64,000 bases of DNA from Pseudorhodoplanes sp. (GTDB lineage Bacteria > Pseudomonadota > Alphaproteobacteria > Rhizobiales > Xanthobacteraceae), in NCBI GenBank assembly GCA_032027085.1, contig JAVSMS010000001.1, forward strand, positions 1,628,332 through 1,692,331, written 5' to 3'. The translations under genes and the position numbers were made by a program. This document shows, piece after piece, positions 52,547 to 61,997 of this stretch (positions are counted from its first letter, which is position 1; each line of letters opens with the position of its first letter). Under the pieces are notes generated by a model. It made no database searches. It had not been told where the DNA came from and saw only the letters and a program-made list of their open reading frames with translations.

Positions 52547-53926
52547 TCAGGCGTGCTCGCTGGCCATCGCCGCCTTGGAGACATCGGACATGGCGTTCTC
52601 CTCGCTGCCCGTGCCGTTGTAATAGAGATTCAGGAGGAAGGCCGAGATTGCGGCCAGTAATATTCCCGAATGCAGCAACGGCGCGAGCGCCGGAGGCATG
52701 GACTGGAAGAACTTGTCCGACACCAGCGGGATCATGCCGAATCCGACCGAGATCGCCACGATGAAGAGGTTTTGCCGCTTTGTCGCGTAGTCGACGGCAG
52801 ACAGAATTCGGACGCCTGTTGCCGCAACCATGCCGAACATGACGATGCCGGCGCCGCCAAGCACGAAAGTCGGCACCGCTTCGACCAGCGCCGCGAGTTT
52901 CGGGGTTAGTCCGAGCAGAAGCAGAATGCCGCCGCCCATCACGCAGACATATCTGGACCGGATCCCGGTCACGCCGACGAGCCCGACATTCTGCGAGAAC
53001 GATGTATAGGGGAAGGTATTGAAGATGCCGCCGACGATCGTTCCCAGACCGTCGGCGCGCAGGCCGCGCGTAAGGTCGTCACGGGTGATCTTGTGCCCGG
53101 TCATTTCGCCCAGCGCGAGGAACATGCCGGTTGATTCGATCATGACAACGATCATGACCAGGCACATGGTGATGATCGAGACGATATCGAAAATCGGCAT
53201 CCCGAACTGGAACGGCAGCACGACGCCGACCCAGGGCGCCGCGGCGACCTTGGCAAAGCTCATCTTGCCGAGCAGCACGGCCACAACGGCACCGATCACG
53301 ATTCCGAGCAGGACCGCGATATTGGCCCAGAAACCCTTTCCGAACTTGGTGATCGCCAGAATCACCAGCAGCACGAAGAAGGCCACGCCGAGATGCAGCG
53401 GGTGGCCGTAATTCGGCATCGACGGCACACCGCCGGCGGCCCAATTGATCCCGACACGCATCAGCGAGATGCCGATCACAAGGATGATCGTGCCGGTCAC
53501 CACCGGCGGAAAAAATCGCAGGAGACGGCTGATAAACGGCGAGATCAGGAACCCGAAGGCGCCCGCGGCGATCACCGACCCGTAGATCACGTTCAGGGTC
53601 GCGCTGCTCGGCGCACCGGCCGCCTTGCCGGCGGCGATCATTGCCAGCATCGGCGACACTGAGGCGAAGGTTACGCCCATCATGACGGGGAGCCGGATGC
53701 CGACGCCCGGAATTCCGAAAGCCTGGATCAGAGTGACAACGCCGCAGGCGAAAAGATCGGCATTGATCAGGAACGCGATCTGTTCGGGCGTGAGCTGGAG
53801 CGCACGTCCGATGATCAATGGAACAGCGACGGCCCCCGCATACATGACGAGGACATGCTGCAACCCAAGCGCCGCCAGTTTTGGCGCGGGCAGAACCTCG
53901 TCAACTGGGTTCACGGCTTTTGACAT
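52547..53926 (-). CDS. NCS2-family urate/xanthine permease
   Basis: A 459-residue membrane protein with about 12-14 helices. Family motifs are QHVLVMYAGAVAVPLIIGRA, the SFSQNVGLVGVTGIRSR signature and GTIVGGIFNTFPYTS. NCS2 members import uracil, xanthine or urate with protons. Its place between the LysR and HIU hydrolase genes suggests urate or xanthine. Confidence 0.92.
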   Translation of the reverse strand: MSKAVNPVDEVLPAPKLAALGLQHVLVMYAGAVAVPLIIGRALQLTPEQIAFLINADLFACGVVTLIQAFGIPGVGIRLPVMMGVTFASVSPMLAMIAAGKAAGAPSSATLNVIYGSVIAAGAFGFLISPFISRLLRFFPPVVTGTIILVIGISLMRVGINWAAGGVPSMPNYGHPLHLGVAFFVLLVILAITKFGKGFWANIAVLLGIVIGAVVAVLLGKMSFAKVAAAPWVGVVLPFQFGMPIFDIVSIITMCLVMIVVMIESTGMFLALGEMTGHKITRDDLTRGLRADGLGTIVGGIFNTFPYTSFSQNVGLVGVTGIRSRYVCVMGGGILLLLGLTPKLAALVEAVPTFVLGGAGIVMFGMVAATGVRILSAVDYATKRQNLFIVAISVGFGMIPLVSDKFFQSMPPALAPLLHSGILLAAISAFLLNLYYNGTGSEENAMSDVSKAAMASEHA

Positions 53927-54113
53927 GAGATAGCCTCCTTCTGGTGCGTTTCCTCGGCGCCCTGATTTTTCTTTTAACTATACTGGCGCCGACCCCTGCC
54001 ATTATGCGCGTTCTTAACGATCAGCTTCAAAATTATTAAGAAGATCGTCCTCGCCTTCGCCTGTTACATCTCGCCATCGCCTCAACGTTAAGCGGCGCAG
54101 GAAGAGCACCACG
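53927..54113. promoter_or_regulatory. Divergent promoter region between permease and uraH
   Basis: About 190 bases separate the two divergent genes. The middle (53970-54050) is A+T-rich, consistent with promoters. I see no clear palindrome comparable with that at 51530. Confidence 0.35.
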
Positions 54114-54467
54114 ATGGGACGGCTATCGACTCATGTCCTCGATACGATGCAGGGACGACCGGCCGCGGATGTGCTCGTCGAGCTCTTTCGTCTCGATAAC
54201 GGTAATAGCGAGGTCGTGGCGACTGTCCGTACGAATGCCGACGGGCGGACCGCTGAGCCCCTCATGCATGGACCGGACTTCCGGACCGGCTCCTATGAGC
54301 TGCATTTCCATGTCGGGGATTATTTCCAGCGTGTGACGAAGAACGCGTCCAATCCCCTGTTTCTTGATGTCGTGCCCATCCGATTCCGCATCTCCGAGCC
54401 GCAAGGCCATTATCATGTACCCTTGCTTGTGACACCGTGGAGCTATGCGACCTACCGGGGCAGTTGA
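54114..54467 (+). CDS. uraH: 5-hydroxyisourate hydrolase
   Basis: A 117-residue transthyretin-like enzyme. It starts with LSTHVLDTMQGRPA and ends with the diagnostic YRGS tetrapeptide. It hydrolyses the PuuD product to OHCU, the substrate of the UraD domain encoded next, 20 bases downstream. Confidence 0.95.
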   Translation: MGRLSTHVLDTMQGRPAADVLVELFRLDNGNSEVVATVRTNADGRTAEPLMHGPDFRTGSYELHFHVGDYFQRVTKNASNPLFLDVVPIRFRISEPQGHYHVPLLVTPWSYATYRGS

Positions 54468-54486
54468 CGCTGAGGAACACCTGACC

Positions 54487-55917
54487 ATGACACTCTACCC
54501 GCGTGATCTCGTCGGCTACGGCCGCAATCCGCCGCATGCCAAATGGCCGAACGATGCGCGAATCTGCGTTCAGTTCGTCATCAATTACGAGGAAGGCGGC
54601 GAAAACTGCATTCTCCACGGCGATGCGGCGTCGGAGGCATTTCTGTCCGAAATTGTCGGGGCCCAGCCATGGCCCGGGCAACGCCACATGAATATGGAAT
54701 CGATTTACGAGTACGGTTCGCGGGCGGGTTTCTGGCGTCTGCACCGGCTTTTCACGGATCGCAATATTCCGGTCACGGTCTTCGGCATCGCGACCGCGAT
54801 GGCCCGACATCCCGGAGCGGTTGCCGCGATGCGGGACGCCGGCTGGGAGATCGCAACGCATGGCCTCAAGTGGATCGAATACAAGGACATGCCGGAAGCG
54901 GAGGAACGCAGCCATATTGAGGAGGCGATCCGGCTGCATATGGAGGTGACCGGAGCCCGGCCAGACGGTTTTTATCAGGGCCGTTGTTCGGCGAACACGC
55001 TCGACATCGTCCTCAACGAGCAAGGCTTTCTCTATTCATCCGACTCCTATGCGGATGATCTTCCCTACTGGATCAACGGCCCGCACGGCCCGCATCTGAT
55101 TGTGCCGTATACGCTTGATGCGAATGACATGCGTTTCGCCACGCCGCAGGGCTTCAACAGCGGCGACCAGTTCTTCACCTATCTCAAAGACAGCTTCGAT
55201 TGCCTGTACGAGGAAGGCGCGACGGCGCCGAAAATGCTGTCGGTCGGCCTGCATTGCCGCCTGGCCGGCAGGCCAGGGCGAGCAGCGTCTCTTGCCCGTT
55301 TCCTGGACTATGTGTCCTCAAAACAGGGTGTCTGGCTCGCTCGGAGAATCGACATCGCGCGGCACTGGATCGCCCACCATCCCCCCAAAGCAGGCTATGT
55401 TCCGAGCCAGATGGCGCGCGCTCTTTTCGTCGAGTTCTTCGGCAGCGTTTATGAGCACACGCCGCAGATTGCGGAGGCCGTGCACCGCGCCGGTTTGACA
55501 AAGTCGCATGACTCGGCGGAGGGCCTGCACGCCGCCATGGCCGCTGCCATGCGAGATATGTCGGACGATGACAAGCTGCGGCTGATCAACGCGCATCCGG
55601 ATCTCGCCGGACGGCTGGCGGTTGCCGATCAACTGACAATCGATTCGCGCCGCGAACAAGGGTTGGCCGGGCTGAATGCCTTGACGCCGGAGGAACTGGC
55701 GCGGTTCACCACGCTCAACGACAGGTACCGCGCGCGATTTGGCTTTCCGTTCATCATGGCGGTGAAAGGACAGAGCAAAGACAGCATTTTGCGGGCCTTT
55801 GAACAGCGCATCGCCAACGATCCGCCGGTGGAGTTCAAAACCGCCCTGCAGGAGATCGAGAAAATCGCGCTTCTGCGCCTGAAGGATCGCTTCGCCGCCG
55901 ACAAGCGGCCCGCCTGA
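54487..55917 (+). CDS. puuE: Allantoinase PuuE fused to OHCU decarboxylase UraD
   Basis: A 476-residue fusion from the ATG at 54487. Residues 1-310 are a polysaccharide-deacetylase-type allantoinase (PRDLVGYGRNPPHAKWPN; GFYQGRCSANTLDIV). Residues about 320-470 are OHCU decarboxylase (INAHPDLAGRLA with the catalytic histidine; FGFPFIMAVKG). The fusion carries out OHCU to allantoin to allantoate. No allantoate amidohydrolase is present in the window. Confidence 0.93.
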   Translation: MTLYPRDLVGYGRNPPHAKWPNDARICVQFVINYEEGGENCILHGDAASEAFLSEIVGAQPWPGQRHMNMESIYEYGSRAGFWRLHRLFTDRNIPVTVFGIATAMARHPGAVAAMRDAGWEIATHGLKWIEYKDMPEAEERSHIEEAIRLHMEVTGARPDGFYQGRCSANTLDIVLNEQGFLYSSDSYADDLPYWINGPHGPHLIVPYTLDANDMRFATPQGFNSGDQFFTYLKDSFDCLYEEGATAPKMLSVGLHCRLAGRPGRAASLARFLDYVSSKQGVWLARRIDIARHWIAHHPPKAGYVPSQMARALFVEFFGSVYEHTPQIAEAVHRAGLTKSHDSAEGLHAAMAAAMRDMSDDDKLRLINAHPDLAGRLAVADQLTIDSRREQGLAGLNALTPEELARFTTLNDRYRARFGFPFIMAVKGQSKDSILRAFEQRIANDPPVEFKTALQEIEKIALLRLKDRFAADKRPA

Positions 55918-55946
55918 ATGCAGCTTTCAACACGTGGAGTGAATTT

Positions 55947-57014
55947 ATGGCTTACAACATCATGATCATGGGCGCGTCGTATGGCTCGCTGCTTGCTTCC
56001 AAGATCCTGTTCGGCGGCCATTCCGTGCATCTGATCTGCCTGCCGGCGGAGGCCGAGCTGATCAACGCCGAGGGTTTTCGGGTGCGCATGCCGGTGAAGG
56101 GGCGCAAGGAGGCGGTCGAGATCGATTCCCGCAAGCTGCCCGGCAAGGTGACGGCCGGGGGCGCCGCCGGCGTCAATCCGAAGGACTACGACCTGATCGG
56201 GCTCGCCATGCAGGAGCCGCAATACCGCTCGCCGGGGGTGCGGGAGTTGCTGGATGCGGTCGCAAAATCGCGGGTGCCCTGCATGTCGATCATGAACATG
56301 CCGCCGCTGCCCTACATGAAGCGCATTCCGGGCCTCGACGCCGAGACGCTGAAGCCGGCCTATACCGATCCAACGGTGTGGGACAATTTCGAGCCCGGCT
56401 GTCTCACCTTGTGCAGCCCCGACCCGCAGGCGATCCGTCCGCCGGAGGAGAACGTCAATGTGCTGCAGGTGACGCTGCCGACCAATTTCAAGGTGGCGAA
56501 GTTCGATAGCGACGCCTCGACCGCCATCCTGCGCCAGCTTGAGAAGGACATCGACGCGGTGCGCTTTGACACACCGGAGGGCCAGATCGAATTGCCGGTG
56601 AAGCTGCGGGTGCATGATTCGCTGTTCGTACCGCTGGCGAAATGGGCGATGCTGCTCGCCGGCAATTACCGCTGCGTCACCCCGGACGGCATGCGCACCG
56701 CGCAGGAAGCGGTGCACAGCGACATCGAGACCTCGCGTTCGGTCTACAACTTCGTCAACGACCTCGTGGTGCGGCTTGGCGCCAACCCGAACGACCTCGT
56801 GCCGTTCGAGAAATACGCCGCCGCGGCACAGAGCCTGTCGCGTCCGGCCTCGGCCGCCCGCGCGTTGCAGAACGGGGCGCCGAACATCGAGCGCGCCGAC
56901 AAGCTGGTGCAGCTCATCGCCCGGCAGAAGGGGCTGAGCAACGCCGCGATCGACGCGCAGGTGGCGCTGGTCGACGCCCGCATCGAGGCCAACCGCAAGA
57001 AGGCGGCGGCATAG
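55947..57014 (+). CDS. Ketopantoate-reductase-like (ApbA/PanE fold) protein
   Basis: A 355-residue protein with an N-terminal Rossmann segment (NIMIMGASYGSLLASKILFG) and ketopantoate-reductase-like organisation, including a conserved KWAMLLAGNYRC region in the C-terminal half. The dinucleotide motif is G-x-S-x-G rather than GxGxxG. The substrate is unknown; linkage to the urate genes (30 bases after puuE) suggests a role in purine or glyoxylate metabolism. Confidence 0.72.
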   Translation: MAYNIMIMGASYGSLLASKILFGGHSVHLICLPAEAELINAEGFRVRMPVKGRKEAVEIDSRKLPGKVTAGGAAGVNPKDYDLIGLAMQEPQYRSPGVRELLDAVAKSRVPCMSIMNMPPLPYMKRIPGLDAETLKPAYTDPTVWDNFEPGCLTLCSPDPQAIRPPEENVNVLQVTLPTNFKVAKFDSDASTAILRQLEKDIDAVRFDTPEGQIELPVKLRVHDSLFVPLAKWAMLLAGNYRCVTPDGMRTAQEAVHSDIETSRSVYNFVNDLVVRLGANPNDLVPFEKYAAAAQSLSRPASAARALQNGAPNIERADKLVQLIARQKGLSNAAIDAQVALVDARIEANRKKAAA

Positions 57015-57041
57015 GTCCGCTCATATCGGAACGTAAAGACC

Positions 57042-57071
57042 AAGCCCGCAGCATTTCCATGCTGCGGGCTT
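57042..57071. terminator. Bidirectional intrinsic terminator
   Basis: AAGCCCGCAGCA and TGCTGCGGGCTT pair exactly across a 6-base loop. The hairpin lies between convergent genes, ending the puuE operon and the DUF892 gene. Confidence 0.82.
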
Positions 57072-57087
57072 TGCATTGAACCGGCGC

Positions 57088-57585
57088 CTACTCCGCGGCC
57101 GCCTGATAATTGATCGCCGACTCGGCCAGCTTGGTCAGCGACTTGTCGGTCTTCTCCTCCTCCGCCAGCGTCTGCTCGAGCAGATTGGCGGCGTCGTCCA
57201 TGCCCATCTGTTTCGCCCAGGCGATCAGCGTGCCGTAGCGGGATATCTCGTAATGCTCGACGGCTTGCGCCCCTGCCAGCAGGCCGGCGTCGAGCGCGTC
57301 TGATTCCTTGAAATCATGCATTACTTCCTGGCCCTCCTCGATCAATCCGAGGATGGCCGGGCAGTTCTTGCCGCGCGGCTGCTTGTCCATCATTTCAAAG
57401 ACCTGCTCCAGCCGCTCGACCTGCGCCTCGGTCTCCTCCGCATGTTTCTCGAACGCGGCGGTAAGCTCTTCGGATTGGGCCGCCTTCGCCATTTTCGGCA
57501 AGGCCGTGAGGATCTTCTTTTCGGCGAAATAGATGTCCTTCAGCGTCTCGTGAAAGAGGTCTTCCAGCTTCTTTTCCTTGGCCAT
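57088..57585 (-). CDS. DUF892 (YciE/YciF-like) ferritin-like protein
   Basis: A 165-residue protein from the ATG at 57585. The four-helix-bundle pattern starts with KLEDLFHETLKDIYFAEKKI, and carboxylates and histidines continue at KHAEETEAQVERLEQVFE and AVEHYEISRYGTL. The family is stress-induced and may bind two metals; its function is not firmly known. Confidence 0.9.
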   Translation of the reverse strand: MAKEKKLEDLFHETLKDIYFAEKKILTALPKMAKAAQSEELTAAFEKHAEETEAQVERLEQVFEMMDKQPRGKNCPAILGLIEEGQEVMHDFKESDALDAGLLAGAQAVEHYEISRYGTLIAWAKQMGMDDAANLLEQTLAEEEKTDKSLTKLAESAINYQAAAE

Positions 57586-57712
57586 GGCCGTTCTCCGGTG
57601 AATGGAATGCTTGTCAATGCCGCCGCGCAAGCACAGTTCCACCGGCCGGGAAATTCCGGAACGCTTCCGGCGTTTGCCAGTTGCTCCCGTCACAGGAGGG
57701 AGCCACGCACAC

Positions 57713-57967
57713 ATGGCACGCAAACTCGTCGCCTTTCATGATGAGGATCGCAGGGCGCTCGAAGAGCTGGCGGACGACCGGTCCTCGACCTTTCAGGAAC
57801 TCATGGACGAAGCAGTTCGTGACCTGCTCCGGAAATACAATCGCCCGACCGCGTTGCGCGAGGCGCTGACCGAAAGCGCCAAGGGAGGCGGCAAAGGGTC
57901 GGTCATCGCCTTCCCGAAGCGGCAGGGCGTCAAAAAGAAGCGCTCGACCCGCACGACCCGACCCTGA
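57713..57967 (+). CDS. Small RHH-like hypothetical protein
   Basis: An 84-residue protein from the ATG at 57713, with AGGAGGG about 13 bases upstream. The N-terminal half (RALEELADDRSSTFQELMDE) looks like a ribbon-helix-helix DNA-binding unit, and the C-terminus is highly basic (KRQGVKKKRSTRTTRP). It has no toxin partner nearby. Confidence 0.6.
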   Translation: MARKLVAFHDEDRRALEELADDRSSTFQELMDEAVRDLLRKYNRPTALREALTESAKGGGKGSVIAFPKRQGVKKKRSTRTTRP

Positions 57968-58386
57968 GCGCGGCGGCCAATGCCACCACCATTGCCAGCT
58001 TCAAAGGCTTGGGGTCGTCGTCCTTCGATCCCGGGATTACCCGAGATTAGTCTCAACAGGCGCCTGTCGGCCAAGACCGACTTGCCAAGGAGCCTTGCCT
58101 CACAAGCCACCTCAAGGTGACAAAATACCTCGTCCTCCCTATGTGACCCGCCTCACATTCGGCTTCGCCGCAGGCCCCTAGAAATGCCGGTGCAACTCCA
58201 GCGTTTGGGAGGCACCGATGCAACACCACGGTCCAGCTTGGCGCTCTCAGGCCTCACAGGCCGGCGTTGCCGCCGGCGTCTTCCATTCCCGTCTGCCGCC
58301 GTTTTCCGCGCCCCTTGCCACCCGCGCCGCAGCCTCACGTCAGCGGCCGGCGGCAGCTCCTCACATACAAACAGGGAAGGAATGTC
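57968..58386. other. Gap without a supported gene
   Basis: About 420 bases with open frames only of shadow type. I see no RNA gene or strong hairpin. It presumably holds the promoter of the gene at 58387. Confidence 0.4.
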
Positions 58387-58821
58387 ATGCGTAACCAATA
58401 CAACAACGAGTTGGCGGACCATGTCATCGACCGCCAAAGCATCCTCGCGGCCACGTTCCTGATCGCGCTTGCAGCCCTGGTGTTTACCATTGCCGGCGGC
58501 ATGCGTGTTTTTGTTACCAAAGATTGTCAATTGCAGCCGCACTGGCTGGGCACGCAATCCGGCGAGGCGGCCACGGCAACAAGCCGCGGTGGCGCGCCCT
58601 GCCTGATCTCGGCCCGCAACACGCAGGCCAATGTCAAAGCGCTCGAACTGGTCACCCCGCCGCTCAACGGGCGCATCGACATGCGCGGAAAAACCGGCCT
58701 GATCTATGTGCCCAATTCGCAATTCAAGGGACAGGACTCCTTCGATCTCAAGGTCCTGCGCGAAAACGAGCCGGACACCGCGGCCAAGGTCATCAACATG
58801 AAGGTCAATGTGGATTGGTGA
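58387..58821 (+). CDS. Membrane-anchored Ig/cadherin-like small protein
   Basis: A 144-residue protein from the ATG at 58387, with AAGGA upstream. One N-terminal membrane helix (ILAATFLIALAALVFTIAGG) is followed by an extracytoplasmic region with VTPPLNGRIDMRGKTGLIYV and FKGQDSFDLKV, a bacterial Ig/cadherin-like strand pattern. The function is unknown. Confidence 0.68.
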   Translation: MRNQYNNELADHVIDRQSILAATFLIALAALVFTIAGGMRVFVTKDCQLQPHWLGTQSGEAATATSRGGAPCLISARNTQANVKALELVTPPLNGRIDMRGKTGLIYVPNSQFKGQDSFDLKVLRENEPDTAAKVINMKVNVDW

Positions 58822-58826
58822 GTACC

Positions 58827-59045
58827 ATGCCAAAGTATTTTTTTGATCTGATGGGCAAGAACGAGATGCGCGACCGGTCCGGTATCGAATTCTCGAATGA
58901 TGCCGACGCCTGCCGCGAGGCGATCCTGCGTGGCACCGACCGCAGCCATCCGGAAGCGCCGCTCTATGGCGAATTCGAATCGATCGTGGTCCGCGGCGCC
59001 AGCGGCTCCATCATCTGCGCGGCACCAATCCTGCACAGGAAATGA
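58827..59045 (+). CDS. DUF6894-like small protein
   Basis: A 72-residue protein from the ATG at 58827, starting 5 bases after the previous gene. PKYFFDLMGKNEMRDRSGIE is the typical start of a small family very common in Hyphomicrobiales (DUF6894, named from memory). No function is known. Confidence 0.72.
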   Translation: MPKYFFDLMGKNEMRDRSGIEFSNDADACREAILRGTDRSHPEAPLYGEFESIVVRGASGSIICAAPILHRK

Positions 59046-59072
59046 GTTTTGGCGGCAGGCGATGTCACGTCA

Positions 59073-59255
59073 ATGCGTCATGTTGCATTTTATGAAGCAT
59101 CATTATCACTGGCACGCCAGATAAGGGCTCACGCGCCGCGCCGCCGCCTCCTCGAGGCCTCCCAAGCCGGAGAATATTATTTCATTCGGATTGCCGATCA
59201 TGTGAAAGCCGGCCGCCCAGCAAACGATTTTCGATCAGGGCCGCTTATATTATGA
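59073..59255 (+). CDS. Possible small hypothetical protein
   Basis: A 60-residue frame from the ATG at 59073 (RHVAFYEASLSLARQIRAHA). The sequence is plausible, but I recognise no family, and the ribosome site is poor. Confidence 0.38.
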   Translation: MRHVAFYEASLSLARQIRAHAPRRRLLEASQAGEYYFIRIADHVKAGRPANDFRSGPLIL

Positions 59256-59311
59256 TATGTTGAGATTGCCTCTTGGTTCATGCCGCCGCCTGACAAGCTC
59301 TGAAGGCAAGG

Positions 59312-60154
59312 ATGAAAGAGATGGCGATAGCAATCGTATTGATTCTGATAGCGGTCGGCTCGGTGCTCTTCCATCTATTGAGCCCGTGGTGGTGGACACC
59401 GATTGCCTCGAATTGGCGCTATATCGACGACACGATCATCATCACTTTCTGGATCACCGGCGGCGTTTTCAGCGCCGTCGTTTTGTTTATGGCCTATTGC
59501 GTTTTACGCTTCCGCCACCAGCCCGGCCGGCGGGCGGCCTACCAGCCCGAAAGTAAACGGCTGGAATGGTGGCTGAGCGTGGGAACCGGCGTCGGCGTCG
59601 CGGCGATGCTGGCACCTGGGCTGTTCGTCTGGCACCAGTTCATCACCGTGCCGGACGGCGCAACGGAGATCGAAGTCCTCGGCCAGCAATGGCAATGGAG
59701 CTATCGCCTTCCTGGCAAGGACGGAAAGCTTGGAACCTCGGATGTCCGCAACATCAGCTCGGACAATCCTTTGGGATTGAATCCGAACGATCCGAATGGG
59801 CAGGACGATGTCGTGATCGCGGGTGACAATCTGCACCTGCAGATTGGCAAGCCGGTGAAGGTGCTGCTGCGCTCCATCGATGTCGTGCACAATTTCTACG
59901 TGCCCGAATTCCGCGCCAAGATGGATTTCCTGCCAGGTCTGGTGACCTATTTCTGGTTCACGCCAACCAGGACCGGCACGTTCGACGTGCTCTGCGCCGA
60001 GTTGTGCGGCGTCGGCCACGCGCAGATGCGTGGACAAGTGATTGTAGATGAGGAGAAGGACTATCACGCCTGGCTGGAGCAGCAGAAAACCTTCGCGGAA
60101 TTGTCGGGCCGGCCAAGAGCGGCAAGCGTAACATACGGATCTGGGGGAGAGTGA
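59312..60154 (+). CDS. coxB: Cytochrome c oxidase subunit II
   Basis: A 280-residue protein with two N-terminal membrane helices (about 5-27 and 43-66) and a periplasmic cupredoxin domain. The CuA site is complete: VVHNFYVPEF gives a histidine and CAELCGVGHAQM gives the cysteines, histidine and methionine. QQWQWSYRLPG precedes it. There is no fused cytochrome c. It is the first gene of the oxidase operon. Confidence 0.93.
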   Translation: MKEMAIAIVLILIAVGSVLFHLLSPWWWTPIASNWRYIDDTIIITFWITGGVFSAVVLFMAYCVLRFRHQPGRRAAYQPESKRLEWWLSVGTGVGVAAMLAPGLFVWHQFITVPDGATEIEVLGQQWQWSYRLPGKDGKLGTSDVRNISSDNPLGLNPNDPNGQDDVVIAGDNLHLQIGKPVKVLLRSIDVVHNFYVPEFRAKMDFLPGLVTYFWFTPTRTGTFDVLCAELCGVGHAQMRGQVIVDEEKDYHAWLEQQKTFAELSGRPRAASVTYGSGGE

Positions 60155-60222
60155 GCACCGCGCGGCTGAAGGGTTGAGGGATACGCCGCGCCCGAATGGA
60201 GACGAGCAAGGAGGGCACTGCG

Positions 60223-61986
60223 ATGGCTGATGTCCCACTTCGCGGAATTGCTGGTGTCCCGCCGGCCGAAGTCCCTGACGTCGAGCTCTATCATCCCAAG
60301 AGCTGGGTGACGAAATACGTTTTCTCGCAGGACGCCAAGGTCATCGCCATTCAGTATTCGGTCACTGCGCTCGCCATCGGCATGGTCGCTCTGGTGCTGT
60401 CGTGGATGATGCGACTGCAGCTCGGCTTCCCGGGCACATTCTCGTTCATCGATCCGGAGAAATACCTGCAATTCATCACCATGCACGGCATGATCATGGT
60501 GATCTATCTGCTCACCGCCTTGTTCCTCGGCGGTTTCGGCAATTATCTCATCCCGCTGATGGTCGGCGCGCGCGACATGGTGTTTCCCTATGTCAACATG
60601 CTGAGCTATTGGGTCTATCTGCTCGCCGTGCTGGTCCTGGTCGGGAATTTCTTCGTGCCGGGCGGACCGACCGGCGCCGGATGGACGCTCTATCCGCCGC
60701 AAGCCATCCTCGCCGGCACGCCCGGTGGACAGGACTGGGGCATCATCCTGATGCTCGTATCGCTTATCCTGTTCATCATCGGCTTCACCATGGGTGGGCT
60801 GAATTATGTGGTGACGGTGCTGCAGGCGCGCACCCGCGGCATGACCTTGATGCGCATGCCGCTCACCGTCTGGGGCATTTTCACCGCGACGATCCTCGCG
60901 CTGCTCGCCTTCCCGGCCTTGTTCGTCGCCTGCGTGATGCTGCTGTTCGACCGTCTGCTGAGCACCAGCTTCTTCATGCCGACGCTGATCTCGATGGGAG
61001 AACAGCTACGCTATGGCGGCGGCAGTCCGATCCTGTTCCAGCACCTGTTCTGGTTCTTCGGGCATCCCGAGGTCTACATCGTCGCCTTGCCGGGCTTCGG
61101 CATCGTCTCCGACCTGATCGCCACGCATGCGCGCAAGAATATCTTCGGCTATCGCATGATGGTGTGGGCAATCGTGGCAATCGCCGCGCTCAGCTTCGTG
61201 GTCTGGGCGCATCATATGTATGTCAGCGGCATGCACCCGTATTTCGGCTATTTCTTCGCCACCACGACGCTGATCATCGCCATCCCGACTGCCATCAAGG
61301 TCTATAACTGGGTGCTGACGCTGTGGCGCGGCGACATTCACCTCACGCCGCCGATGCTGTTCGCGCTCGGCTTCATCGTCACCTTCGTCAATGGCGGCCT
61401 CACCGGTCTGTTCCTTGGCAACGTGGTTGTCGATGTCCCGTTGTCCGACACGATGTTCGTCGTCGCGCATTTCCACATGGTGATGGGCGTGGCGCCGATC
61501 CTGGTCGTCTTCGGCGCGATCTATCACTGGTATCCGAAGGTCACCGGGCGCATGCTCGACGATTGGATGGCCAAGTTCCACTTCTGGGTCACCTTCCTCG
61601 GCGCCTACGCGATCTTCTTCCCCATGCATTATCTCGGCCTGCTCGGCATGCCGCGCCGCTATCACGACATCGGCGAGACGTCCTTCATTCCGGCCTCCGC
61701 GCATGACCTGAATGCTTTCATCAGCATCGTAGCGCTGATCGTGGGCTTCGCGCAGATGGTGTTCCTGTTCAATCTGGTCTGGAGCCTGCGCTACGGGAAG
61801 AAGGCCGGCTCCAACCCCTGGGGCGCCACCACGCTGGAATGGCAGACGCCGGAGACGCCGCCGGGGCATGGCAACTGGGGCAAGGAACTCCCGGTCGTCT
61901 ATCGCTGGGCCTACGACTACAGCGTGCCCGGCGCGGATCGCGATTTCGTGCCGCAGAATCAGCCCGGACTGAGGCAAGCCACCTAG
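60223..61986 (+). CDS. coxA: Cytochrome c oxidase subunit I
   Basis: A 587-residue protein from the ATG at 60223, with GGAGG nine bases upstream. Haem-copper oxidase signatures are TMHGMIMVIY, FWFFGHPEVYIVALPGFG (CuB ligand and cross-linked Tyr region), VWAHHMYVSGMHP and VVAHFHMVMG. It has at least twelve membrane helices. It reduces oxygen to water and pumps protons. Confidence 0.94.
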   Translation: MADVPLRGIAGVPPAEVPDVELYHPKSWVTKYVFSQDAKVIAIQYSVTALAIGMVALVLSWMMRLQLGFPGTFSFIDPEKYLQFITMHGMIMVIYLLTALFLGGFGNYLIPLMVGARDMVFPYVNMLSYWVYLLAVLVLVGNFFVPGGPTGAGWTLYPPQAILAGTPGGQDWGIILMLVSLILFIIGFTMGGLNYVVTVLQARTRGMTLMRMPLTVWGIFTATILALLAFPALFVACVMLLFDRLLSTSFFMPTLISMGEQLRYGGGSPILFQHLFWFFGHPEVYIVALPGFGIVSDLIATHARKNIFGYRMMVWAIVAIAALSFVVWAHHMYVSGMHPYFGYFFATTTLIIAIPTAIKVYNWVLTLWRGDIHLTPPMLFALGFIVTFVNGGLTGLFLGNVVVDVPLSDTMFVVAHFHMVMGVAPILVVFGAIYHWYPKVTGRMLDDWMAKFHFWVTFLGAYAIFFPMHYLGLLGMPRRYHDIGETSFIPASAHDLNAFISIVALIVGFAQMVFLFNLVWSLRYGKKAGSNPWGATTLEWQTPETPPGHGNWGKELPVVYRWAYDYSVPGADRDFVPQNQPGLRQAT

Positions 61987-61997
61987 GAGGAAATGCG

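Noticed and set aside
55629-56717. Minus-strand frame of 362 codons.
   Set aside because: It is antisense to the ketopantoate-reductase-like gene and the end of puuE, Arg/His-rich and without motifs, typical of a GC-rich shadow.
60402-61307. Plus-strand frame of 301 codons inside coxA.
   Set aside because: It is an out-of-frame shadow of subunit I, whose frame has all haem-copper oxidase motifs.
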